DNA of 6,715 nucleotides from Planctomycetota bacterium (lineage in GTDB: Bacteria; Planctomycetota; Planctomycetia; Pirellulales; Lacipirellulaceae): NCBI GenBank assembly GCA_024278035.1, contig JAJRUA010000178.1, positions 1 through 6,715 of the forward strand. Reading direction: 5' to 3'. How positions within the stretch are numbered: position 1 is the stretch's first letter; each line of letters opens with the position of its first letter. The notes below the pieces were generated by a model. It saw only the letters and a list, made by a program, of their open reading frames with translations, did not search any database and had not been told where the DNA came from. The position numbers were made by a program, and so were the translations under genes. Positions 1 to 4,853 of this stretch are shown here, piece after piece.

Positions 1-662
1 GGCTCGTTCCGCTTGATTTTGCGAACCGGCTCAGGCGTGAGATAGGGGCTATCGGTTTCGACCAACAGCCGATTGAGTGGCACGCTCGCAGCGACTTCGC
101 GCAGTTCGTCCGACTTCTTGAAAGTCACCATACCGGCAAAGCTGATGTGGAGGCCCAACTCGATTGCTTCGGCAGCCCCCTCGGCAGAGCCCGTGTAGCT
201 GTGCATCACACCGTGCAAATAATCCCGCACACGCGCTTCGCGTAACATCGCTAGCACTTCCTCTTCGCACTCTCGCATGTGAACCACAAACGGCAGGCCC
301 GTCTCTTGCGATAGCCGCAGATGGCGGTCGAAATAATCTTGCTGTAGTTCAAACGGCGTGTGGTCCCAGTACTGGTCGAGGCCCGTCTCTCCCAGGGCGA
401 CGACGCTCGGATCGGCCGCCAAGCGAACGATCTCTTCCCAATCACCGGGGCCCGCTTCGCCCACATCGTTGGGCTGAATGCCCACCACCGGGTGAAGGCC
501 CTCGTACTGGGCGGCCAGAGCGACGATCGTACGGCTCGACGCAGCATCGACCCCTATCAGGTTGACATCCTGCACCCCGGCCTGACGGGCCCGTTCGATC
601 GTTTCGGAAAGATCCTCGGCAAACCGTGGTTGGTCGAGATGGGCGTGGGTGTCGTAAAGCAT
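1..662 (-). CDS. tatD: TatD-family metal-dependent hydrolase/DNase (C-terminus cut by window edge)
   Basis: The frame is open from ATG at 662 to the window edge, giving 220 complete codons; the family is usually about 260 residues, so roughly 40 C-terminal residues lie outside. TatD proteins are TIM-barrel, metal-dependent hydrolases of the amidohydrolase superfamily, reported as cytosolic 3'-5' DNases. The expected metal-ligand motifs are seen in order: D-T-H-A-H (H6, H8), G-E-T-G-L-D (E92), V-V-H-M-R (H128), M-H-S-Y-T-G (H154) and E-T-D-S-P-Y-L (D204). The visible end reads K-R-N-E followed by a partial Pro codon, matching the family's usual 'RNEP'. A small oddity is G-I-Q-P near residue 61, where many relatives have G-x-H-P. 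No clear Shine-Dalgarno sequence precedes the ATG; it is chosen because TatD proteins start immediately before the D-x-H-x-H strand. The gene is divergent from csrA. The family is certain; which TatD paralog it is cannot be decided. Confidence 0.95.
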   Translation of the reverse strand, partial: MLYDTHAHLDQPRFAEDLSETIERARQAGVQDVNLIGVDAASSRTIVALAAQYEGLHPVVGIQPNDVGEAGPGDWEEIVRLAADPSVVALGETGLDQYWDHTPFELQQDYFDRHLRLSQETGLPFVVHMRECEEEVLAMLREARVRDYLHGVMHSYTGSAEGAAEAIELGLHISFAGMVTFKKSDELREVAASVPLNRLLVETDSPYLTPEPVRKIKRNE

Positions 663-810
663 GGGCAAAGAGCATCTGAAGAGTGTGGCGAAGAGCGTAG
701 CAGACCGCCGAAATAAGAGGGATTAAGGACAAAACGACATGCGGCAAGCCGCAATCTGGCTGTTTTTTGGATAAAAATGCCTAAGGATTGGCAAAAAACA
801 CCGTTGGTTT

Positions 811-823
811 CTTGACTGTCAAG
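811..823. repeat. 13 bp perfect palindrome over the -35 box
   Basis: CTTGAC and GTCAAG flank a single central T, a perfect 6+6 inverted repeat. It contains the -35 hexamer TTGACT of the putative csrA promoter, so a dimeric regulator binding here would block RNA polymerase. The operator role is inference; the palindrome itself is plain in the sequence. Confidence 0.45.
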
Positions 824-839
824 CCCCTGCCCCTACAGT
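812..839 (+). promoter_or_regulatory. Putative sigma70-type promoter for csrA
   Basis: TTGACT (812-817) and TACAGT (834-839) are separated by 16 bp, matching 5/6 and 4/6 of the consensus. Transcription would begin near 846 and run toward csrA, whose start is at 1133. Planctomycete promoter consensus is not well known to me, so this is a prediction. Confidence 0.4.
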
Positions 840-990
840 TGAGGTAGCAGACAGTGTGGTTAGCCGGCGTTCCCATGAAAACGAAGGCTAGCAATTGGTG
901 AGTAGCATAGGCCTCAGGGGGTCGGGTTGCTCATAGAGATGAACCTTCGTGCCTGCTGTTTCGTAATCAATAATAAAACAAAGTTTTTTT

Positions 991-1018
991 GACGGTCGGC
1001 AACGATGCCTACGCCGTC
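991..1018 (+). other. Stem-loop in the csrA leader
   Basis: GACGG (991-995) pairs with CCGTC (1014-1018), and inside it GGC (998-1000) pairs with GCC (1007-1009) around a six-base loop, leaving a small internal loop. A T-run (984-990) lies just 5' of the stem, so on the plus strand this is not an intrinsic terminator. It may be a structured element of the csrA leader. Confidence 0.35.
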
Positions 1019-1120
1019 GCTCCTCCCTTGAAGGGCTTGCTGCGGATTGCCGCTGCAACGCTGATCGAGGGTCCTATGTAGCGGGATTCAGCCGAACAGA
1101 GCTTTTTCCTGCGAAGAAAG

Positions 1121-1126
1121 AAGGAA
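1121..1126 (+). promoter_or_regulatory. csrA Shine-Dalgarno overlapping an ANGGA motif
   Basis: AAGGAA lies 6 bp before the csrA ATG and fixes the start. It also fits A-N-G-G-A, the core recognised by CsrA. In other bacteria CsrA represses its own translation by covering such a site; here that is possible but unproven, since most Shine-Dalgarno sequences resemble this core. Confidence 0.6.
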
Positions 1127-1132
1127 TCGACC

Positions 1133-1345
1133 ATGTTGGTGCTATCTCGCAAAAAAAACGAGAGCATCGTTATCAACGATGACATTACGATCGTCGTCGT
1201 TGAGATTCGCGGTGACAAGGTGCGGCTCGGAATCGAGGCGCCCAAAGAGGTTCCCGTGCATCGTAACGAAGTCTATGAAGCCATCCAGCGGGCTAGCCAG
1301 CTCGACGGACAAGCGGCAGCCGATGGCCAACCCTCGGAAGCCTGA
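1133..1345 (+). CDS. csrA: Carbon storage regulator CsrA (RNA-binding translational regulator)
   Basis: A 70-residue protein beginning M-L-V-L-S-R-K, the hallmark CsrA/RsmA N-terminus. CsrA is a small homodimeric beta-strand protein that binds A-N-G-G-A sequences, typically in hairpin loops of mRNA leaders, to block translation or alter stability. The key RNA-contacting residues are present: L4 and R6 in strand 1 and R44 in the conserved segment [10 protein letters not shown]. coli CsrA is 61 residues; the extra length here is a hydrophilic Gln/Ala/Gly/Asp-rich tail after residue 56. The ATG has a good Shine-Dalgarno sequence (AAGGAA, 6 bp away). An intrinsic terminator follows immediately, so the gene is probably monocistronic. 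The usual partners fliW and flagellin genes are not in this window. Confidence 0.97.
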   Translation: MLVLSRKKNESIVINDDITIVVVEIRGDKVRLGIEAPKEVPVHRNEVYEAIQRASQLDGQAAADGQPSEA

Positions 1346-1347
1346 TC

Positions 1348-1375
1348 GGCGTGCGCCTTGAACGGGCGCCTTTTT
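1348..1375 (+). terminator. Intrinsic terminator of csrA
   Basis: Two bases after the csrA stop, GGCGTGCG (1348-1355) can pair with CGGGCGCC (1363-1370) around a seven-base loop, with one G-G mismatch and one G-T pair. TTTTT (1371-1375) follows directly. A shorter alternative stem, GCGCC/GGCGC (1353-1357 with 1365-1369), is also possible. Confidence 0.7.
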
Positions 1376-1423
1376 AAGACACACGGCCCTTAAGACGCAG
1401 TGCCACCCTCGGCTTGGAAACGT

Positions 1424-1444
1424 TCTTCCGACTTTTTCGGAAGA
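1424..1444. other. Perfect 8 bp hairpin between csrA and tRNA-Glu
   Basis: TCTTCCGA (1424-1431) and TCGGAAGA (1437-1444) are perfect inverted repeats around a CTTTT loop. No T-run directly follows on either strand, so it is not a textbook terminator, although T-rich sequence appears at 1455-1460. It may back up csrA termination or be a short regulatory structure. Confidence 0.4.
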
Positions 1445-1471
1445 TTGTGCGGGCTTTTTTGCGGGGCTGGG

Positions 1472-1500
1472 TTGACGCTCGGCCCGATCGCCTTTAGCCT
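1472..1500 (+). promoter_or_regulatory. Possible promoter for tRNA-Glu
   Basis: TTGACG (1472-1477) and TAGCCT (1495-1500) have the ideal 17 bp spacing. The -35 box matches well and the -10 box poorly (3/6). Transcription would start near 1507, about 64 nt ahead of the tRNA. Confidence 0.3.
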
Positions 1501-1535
1501 CTCTCAATCGTAGGCTATTGCTCTTTGGTTTACCG

Positions 1536-1551
1536 CGGGGGTTTACCCCCG
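1536..1551. other. GC hairpin just upstream of tRNA-Glu
   Basis: CGGGGG (1536-1541) pairs perfectly with CCCCCG (1546-1551) around a TTTA tetraloop. It ends 19 bp before the mature tRNA 5' end, and flanking GGTT/AACC bases could extend the structure. It would lie in the tRNA 5' leader removed by RNase P. Confidence 0.4.
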
Positions 1552-1570
1552 GGAGCAACCGGTCTTCGTC

Positions 1571-1643
1571 GGCCCCATCGTCTAGTGGCCTAGGACTCCG
1601 GCTTTTCACGCCGGCAACACGGGTTCGAGTCCCGTTGGGGTCA
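1571..1643 (+). tRNA. tRNA-Glu (anticodon UUC)
   Basis: A complete 73-base cloverleaf. The acceptor GGCCCCA (1571-1577) pairs with TGGGGTC (1636-1642), including one G-T, with discriminator A1643. The anticodon stem CCGGC/GCCGG (1598-1602 and 1610-1614) encloses TTTTCAC with anticodon TTC at 1605-1607. The T stem ACGGG/CCCGT encloses TTCGAGT. The D arm closely resembles that of E. coli tRNA-Glu. CCA is not encoded, so it must be added after transcription. Confidence 0.97.
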
Positions 1644-1688
1644 TTCCACTAAAAAAGCGTTCCTACGGTATTTCGCCATCCTACCCTA

Positions 1689-1746
1689 TTCTTTCTTTTT
1701 CGGACGGCGTCGGGTTCCAGAGCATTCCCTCGCCGCCGAGAAAGAA
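1689..1746. repeat. Long imperfect inverted repeat upstream of the GGQ protein gene
   Basis: TTCTTTCT (1689-1696) pairs with AGAAAGAA (1739-1746); after a TTTT bulge, CGG (1701-1703) pairs with CCG (1736-1738), and after a bulged A, CGGCG (1705-1709) pairs with CGCCG (1731-1735). This makes 16 pairs around a 21-base loop. A second small hairpin, GAAGA/TCTTC (1755-1759 with 1766-1770), follows. The T-run is inside the 5' arm, so this is not a standard terminator for tRNA-Glu. Confidence 0.4.
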
Positions 1747-1888
1747 CGAAGAGTGAAGAATTAGGTCTTCTCGGCTGCTCCACTCCCTGCTTGGCAATCG
1801 GTTGCCGCAACTCGGCAGTGGTTCGATCCTTGCCATACATGGCCGGATTTTAGGAAATTCGCTAGACCACGGAGCTTCTTTGAGGGCC

Positions 1889-2389
1889 ATGCACCCGGCA
1901 CAACTTCCTGTTACCGAACTGCTCAAAGCATGCTCTGAGCGACGTTTACGACGTTCGGGGCCAGGAGGGCAACATCGAAATAAGGTCGAGACCGCTGTTG
2001 TTGTTACCCACAAGCCGACCGGCATTTCTGCGGAGGCGAACGAACGGCGTAGCCAGCAACAGAACCGCGAAGTCGCCGTGCAGCGTCTGCGGGTACGGCT
2101 GGCTGTGGAACACCGTACCACGCCTCCGACGGATTCGCCCAGCAATCTTTGGCAAAGCCGCGTTCAGGGAAGACGCATGGCGGTGAACCCCGGGCACGAG
2201 GATTTTCCATCCCTGTTGGCAGAATCGCTCGATCAAATCGCCTCAACTGAATGGAATGAACAAACGGCCGCCGAGCAACTTGGCATCTCCCGAACGCAAC
2301 TTGTTAAGCTACTTCGCCAAGAACCAACCGCGCTCAAAAGATTGAACGATCATCGTACTGAACAAGGCTTAAAGCCGTTGAGTGGGTGA
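1889..2389 (+). CDS. Release-factor-like GGQ protein with HTH-like C-terminus
   Basis: 166 residues from ATG 1889. An upstream in-frame ATG at 1802 would add 29 residues of unlikely sequence; 1889 is preferred because of G-A-G-G-G just upstream and because the RF-1 domain follows directly. Residues 20-72 match the catalytic domain of class I release factors: R-R-S-G-P-G-G-Q (G26-G27-Q28), N-K-V-E-T, then T-H-K-P-T-G. The GGQ loop triggers peptidyl-tRNA hydrolysis in the ribosomal peptidyl transferase centre. The codon-recognition domain of RF1/RF2 is absent, so it resembles the rescue factor ArfB in layout. However, instead of ArfB's basic C-terminal tail it ends with a predicted helix-turn-helix-like segment (about 125-143, A-A-E-Q-L-G-I-S-R-T-Q-L-V) and L-K-P-L-S-G. 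I recall similar short proteins annotated in planctomycetes; their function is not known to me. Ribosome rescue is an inference. It converges on the downstream gene. Confidence 0.85.
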   Translation: MHPAQLPVTELLKACSERRLRRSGPGGQHRNKVETAVVVTHKPTGISAEANERRSQQQNREVAVQRLRVRLAVEHRTTPPTDSPSNLWQSRVQGRRMAVNPGHEDFPSLLAESLDQIASTEWNEQTAAEQLGISRTQLVKLLRQEPTALKRLNDHRTEQGLKPLSG

Positions 2390-2402
2390 GCGAACCCCTG
2401 AT

Positions 2403-2421
2403 CGATCCGTCGCTTGGATCG
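2403..2421. other. Hairpin between convergent genes
   Basis: CGATCC (2403-2408) and GGATCG (2416-2421) form a 6 bp stem with a seven-base loop in the 70 bp space between the two convergent stop codons. No T-run follows on either strand, so an intrinsic terminator role is doubtful. Confidence 0.35.
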
Positions 2422-2459
2422 CGTAGGACGCAATATAAAACGGCTCGCTGAGAGTTTTT

Positions 2460-3749
2460 CTATCGACGGATGATGCCATTCGTGCTGAGCTTGCTGGCAA
2501 TCCGTTCGGCACCTTTAGCGTAGCCGTCGGCGTTGCTCCAGAACTTTTTGAGGCTTTGTTCGTTCGAGAAGAGATAGAATTGGCCTTCGTACTCCACGGC
2601 GTACTCACGTGTGCCGGGAACAACTTGTTGCGTCTCGACCGCTAGTACCGGGTCGGCTCCTGAGAGGGCCGGGCTGTATTTATCCGGCTCGGCAAGGAAC
2701 GTGTCACGAGCGGCTTGGTTGACGAAGAGGTAGGTACGTCCACGATGGATGGCACCCCATTTCACGTCGCCCTTGGCCCAACGCCACTTGTTTTTCATCG
2801 TGACCGGGCAAAAACCGTCGAAGCCCAAGGCCGGGCTGCCGGGTGGCAATTGGCTTGCAATCGATTGTGATCTTGGCGTGGGAGCCACTGCTTCTGGTGC
2901 GGCGGGTGCTGGCGAAGCGGCGGGTGTCGTTGCAGCAGGTGCTGCGTAGTGCGGATTCGCAACGGATGTGGCAGGAATCGGTGTCACTGGCGGAGCCGAT
3001 TGGCTGGCAACTGGGTTGTTCACGACTACCGGGACGGGAGCAGTGACGACTGGCGTAGTTGGTTCTTTCATCGCGTACCGATCAACGGGCGGCTGCGGCG
3101 CTGCCGCCGCGTAGCGGTCGTAGATGGTTTGTTTCGGAGTTCCACCGGGAGCGGCAGCAACTTGTTGGACCGTCGGCTGTGCCACGGTTGCCAGGCCACT
3201 GTAGGCCGGATTGAGAGGCTGGCCGGCTGGTTGCAGGCGTTCGCTTGCAGGCGTTTTATTGAAAGAGGCTTTGCTGGCGATTTGATTGTAGGCGCTGTGC
3301 TGACTGCGGTACGCTGAGGCCACCTCCCCCATGAGGCCCACATAGGCCATCGGCGTGGCGGGGCTAACAAAGGTTTTTACCAATTGGCCCGCTGAAGTGA
3401 CAACAACGTCGGTCGGAACGCGGGTAATTTGGTACTTGCTGGCTATCTCGGGCGAAGCGGCGGCATTGATTTTTACGGGCACATAATCACGAGCAATCGA
3501 ACCGGCGACGCCAGGCGAGTTAAAAACCACCTTTTCAAGCCGTTTGCAAGGAGCACAGGTTGGGGTCCAAAAGTGGATCAACACGAGCTTGTTCGCTTGG
3601 CTCGCCTCCGCCTGGGCGGAAGCCAAATCATGTCGCCACGCGATTCCTTGGGCATGGGCCGTGCTCGACGCCAAGCCTGCCATTGAGGCGAACATGGAGG
3701 TCAATAAGAGTACGAAACTGGGCGAATAGCGGTGGCTACGTGAGAGCAT
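2460..3749 (-). CDS. Exported thioredoxin-fold protein with Pro/Ala-rich linker and YHS-like C-terminal repeats
   Basis: 429 residues. The N-terminus is a signal peptide: basic R-S-H-R, a hydrophobic stretch at about 12-29, and a likely cleavage after A-H-A (residue 33). Residues 37-148 form a thioredoxin-like domain with W-T-P-T-C-A-P-C (C65, C68) and a cis-Pro loop R-V-P-T (P112), implying thiol-disulfide or redox activity outside the cytoplasm. Residues 175-300 are a low-complexity linker rich in Pro, Ala, Val and Thr. Residues 307-362 (G-F-D-G-F-C-P-V-T, then H-R-G-R-T-Y-L-F) and a second, shorter copy at about 380-412 (Y-E-G-Q-F-Y-L-F) resemble YHS domains, a family often linked to metals; C314 is the only clear candidate ligand. 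The ATG has AAGGA 9 bp upstream. The substrate is unknown. The thioredoxin fold is secure; the YHS assignment is by pattern recognition. Convergent with the GGQ gene and divergent from the rho spacer. Confidence 0.83.
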   Translation of the reverse strand: MLSRSHRYSPSFVLLLTSMFASMAGLASSTAHAQGIAWRHDLASAQAEASQANKLVLIHFWTPTCAPCKRLEKVVFNSPGVAGSIARDYVPVKINAAASPEIASKYQITRVPTDVVVTSAGQLVKTFVSPATPMAYVGLMGEVASAYRSQHSAYNQIASKASFNKTPASERLQPAGQPLNPAYSGLATVAQPTVQQVAAAPGGTPKQTIYDRYAAAAPQPPVDRYAMKEPTTPVVTAPVPVVVNNPVASQSAPPVTPIPATSVANPHYAAPAATTPAASPAPAAPEAVAPTPRSQSIASQLPPGSPALGFDGFCPVTMKNKWRWAKGDVKWGAIHRGRTYLFVNQAARDTFLAEPDKYSPALSGADPVLAVETQQVVPGTREYAVEYEGQFYLFSNEQSLKKFWSNADGYAKGAERIASKLSTNGIIRR

Positions 3750-3977
3750 GGTTCTCGATCCTTGGCACCCGAACAGGCGTTGCGAGTAACGGTTTTCTTA
3801 GAAGATTGGCAGGGCAACAAAACGCCCGTCTTCGTACTTATCGGCTACTCTGAGGGGGTCGCTTTGGGCAAATTTTGCGGATTGTCCGGCCAGGGTCCAA
3901 ACGCTGCTGCCAGAGGGTTTTTTGGGGTGAACCCTTTCGTTTTTCGATCCGTAGGAGGGGCAGCAGTGCTATCTTCC

Positions 3978-4018
3978 CTGGGAAAATCGACCCAGCGTGC
4001 TTGACACGCCCTGTTTTT
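3978..4018 (+). terminator. Terminator-like tandem hairpins with T-run, orphan
   Basis: CTGGG/CCCAG (3978-3982 with 3991-3995) is followed directly by GCGTG/CACGC (3995-3999 with 4005-4009), sharing one base, and then by TTTTT at 4014-4018. The second hairpin with its T-run looks like a weak intrinsic terminator on the plus strand, yet no plus-strand gene lies upstream. It could end an unannotated small RNA or antisense transcript starting near the thioredoxin-like gene. Confidence 0.35.
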
Positions 4019-4140
4019 GAGTGGATACTTCCGCACAGACTTAAAACGCAGCAGGGCAGGCTTCTCTTGCCCGCCACTTGTTCGCTCCTAGGAGTAACGT
4101 GAGTCTTATCTGGCTCACAAGTTTGTCTGGCCCAGAAGGT

Positions 4141-4172
4141 TGACACTGGCCCGAGGTGACACTGATCCGAGA
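4141..4172. repeat. 16 bp tandem repeat, two copies
   Basis: TGACACTGGCCCGAGG (4141-4156) is followed with no gap by TGACACTGATCCGAGA (4157-4172), 13 of 16 positions identical. The shared core is TGACACTG with CCGAG. Confidence 0.65.
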
Positions 4173-4191
4173 GTTTTCCACTCCAGGACCG

Positions 4192-4218
4192 GGTTGCCTG
4201 AGGCCCGGCGGTTGCCTG
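4192..4218. repeat. 9 bp direct repeat at 18 bp period
   Basis: GGTTGCCTG occurs at 4192-4200 and again at 4210-4218. The sequence between contains CCCGG (4204-4208), able to pair with CCGGG at 4189-4193, so a small hairpin overlaps the repeat. Confidence 0.5.
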
Positions 4219-4342
4219 CCAAACAAAAAAAGCCCGAAAGAAATTAAGGGTTTCCTAGAATTGAGTGGCGTTGTACAAAATCGCAAGCCAAACGATGAAT
4301 AAGAGGGCCCTAGTAGAGTTGGCCCGAACTGTGAGAAACTAA

Positions 4343-4365
4343 CGTGAGGCACGGAGCCTCGCACG
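4343..4365 (+). other. Hairpin with ACGGA loop (CsrA-site-like)
   Basis: CGTG (4343-4346) pairs with CACG (4362-4365) and AGGC (4347-4350) with GCCT (4356-4359), with a two-base bulge (CG, 4360-4361). The loop is ACGGA (4351-4355), which fits the A-N-G-G-A core CsrA prefers in hairpin loops. On the plus strand it would lie about 500 nt upstream of rho, if transcribed at all. Confidence 0.35.
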
Positions 4366-4368
4366 ATG

Positions 4369-4396
4369 CCCATTCATTGGGTCCCATTCATTGGGT
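4369..4396. repeat. Perfect 14 bp tandem duplication
   Basis: CCCATTCATTGGGT occurs twice head-to-tail (4369-4382 and 4383-4396) without mismatch. Each copy has CCCA/TGGG ends that could form a small stem with a TTCAT loop. Confidence 0.75.
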
Positions 4397-4509
4397 GCCC
4401 GCTCAGTAGGCAAAATGGCCAGGAAGACGCCTTGATACAGGTTCTAATAAACCGGTAACGGCTGGCCTAGATTGGTCACAAAACCAGCTTACCCACAAAA
4501 ACAAAAAAT

Positions 4510-4551
4510 CGGCAATTGAAAATAGGCCGGCAACCGACACACAGTCGGCAA
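4510..4551. repeat. Three CGGCAA motifs at exact 18 bp period
   Basis: CGGCAA starts at 4510, 4528 and 4546. The 12 bases between copies are not conserved. A hairpin CCGAC/GTCGG with loop ACACA (4534-4548) overlaps the second and third copies. The spacing is close to two helical turns. Confidence 0.45.
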
Positions 4552-4596
4552 AACAGCTAACAGCATAGGAAGCAAAATAATCGAGCGGGCGACAGG

Positions 4597-4677
4597 TTAC
4601 GCCTCCTCACCATTCTCCCATTACGTTTGCCGATGCTCGGCAGCGTCTCCCCCACTAGCTACTTTACTAAATCTCCT
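4597..4677 (+). promoter_or_regulatory. C-rich, G-poor tract upstream of rho (candidate rut site)
   Basis: Positions 4597-4625 contain 13 C and 2 G in 29 bases, and 4646-4677 contain 13 C and 1 G in 32. Such unstructured C-over-G segments are what Rho loads on. In E. coli, rho is controlled by Rho-dependent attenuation in its own leader; a similar loop here is an inference and depends on transcription starting upstream of 4597. Confidence 0.35.
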
Positions 4678-4720
4678 AAGGACGACGTTCGGCTATTTCA
4701 ATCACTCCCTTACTGGTTGA

Positions 4721-4749
4721 TTGAAGTCTCGACGAACATCTCGACTAAT
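4721..4749 (+). promoter_or_regulatory. Possible rho promoter
   Basis: TTGAAG (4721-4726) and ACTAAT (4744-4749) are 17 bp apart, each matching 4/6 of the sigma70 consensus. Transcription would begin near 4756, inside the 5' arm of the next hairpin, which argues somewhat against it. Confidence 0.22.
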
Positions 4750-4751
4750 AA

Positions 4752-4784
4752 ACTTGGGGACGGTTTCTTACGAACCGGCCAAGT
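4752..4784 (+). other. Strong hairpin in the rho leader
   Basis: ACTTGG (4752-4757) pairs with CCAAGT (4779-4784), and CGGTT (4761-4765) with AACCG (4773-4777), giving 11 pairs with a 3x1 internal loop and loop TCTTACG. No T-run follows. It lies 70-100 nt before the rho start codon and may influence rho translation or attenuation. Confidence 0.45.
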
Positions 4785-4853
4785 ATCTCCCCCTGATCGG
4801 CTCGTTTACCGCCGCAATCCGGGGACAACTGAAGCGAATTGACAAGAAAAACT

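Larger units (their letters stand above)
663..1132. other. Divergent tatD/csrA spacer, no gene recognised
   Basis: This 470 bp region separates tatD (minus) from csrA (plus). It contains no convincing protein gene. It holds a short hairpin at 740-753 (T-G-C-G-G stem, C-A-A-G loop) with a T-run nearby at 763-768, a sigma70-like promoter at 812-839 on the plus strand, a tiny nine-codon frame at 875-901 (MKTKASNW) without a ribosome binding site, a T-run at 984-990 and a larger hairpin at 991-1018. If the 812-839 promoter is used, csrA has a leader of about 290 nt, which is long for so small a gene. Confidence 0.6.
3750..4853. other. 1.1 kb spacer without a recognisable gene, rich in hairpins and short repeats
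   Basis: No frame here (up to about 110 codons) has a recognisable protein motif or convincing start. The region lies between the 5' ends of the thioredoxin-like gene (minus) and rho (plus), so it must hold both promoters. It contains stem-loops at 3978-3995, 3995-4009, 4054-4072, 4099-4118, 4343-4365 and 4534-4548, the perfect palindrome CTCCTAGGAG at 4085-4094, tandem repeats at 4141-4172 and 4369-4396, spaced repeats at 4192-4218 and 4510-4551, and a C-rich tract before rho. I do not recognise tmRNA, 6S RNA, RNase P RNA or SRP RNA signatures. It may encode an unrecognised small RNA or simply be a long leader plus decayed sequence. Confidence 0.6.

Noticed and set aside
740..768. Hairpin plus T-run as an intrinsic terminator
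   Set aside because: The T-run is 9 bases beyond the stem, the alternative stem has only 4 pairs, and no plus-strand gene lies upstream to be terminated.
875..901. Nine-codon leader peptide MKTKASNW before csrA
   Set aside because: No Shine-Dalgarno sequence, no regulatory codon run and no attenuator right after it; too short to support.
1142..1609. 155-codon minus-strand frame across csrA and tRNA-Glu
   Set aside because: It runs antisense through csrA, its terminator and the tRNA; no protein motif.
1820..1829. GGTTCGATCC, resembling a tRNA T-loop
   Set aside because: Flanking bases cannot form a proper T stem or acceptor, and no anticodon arm is found upstream; chance match.
4041..4373. 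110-codon minus-strand frame in the rho spacer
   Set aside because: No recognisable domain, no ribosome binding site, and it crosses several hairpins and tandem repeats; not supported as a gene.
4839..4853. TTG start five codons upstream of the rho ATG
   Set aside because: In frame but lacks a ribosome binding site; the ATG at 4854 gives a natural M-A-K-K N-terminus.
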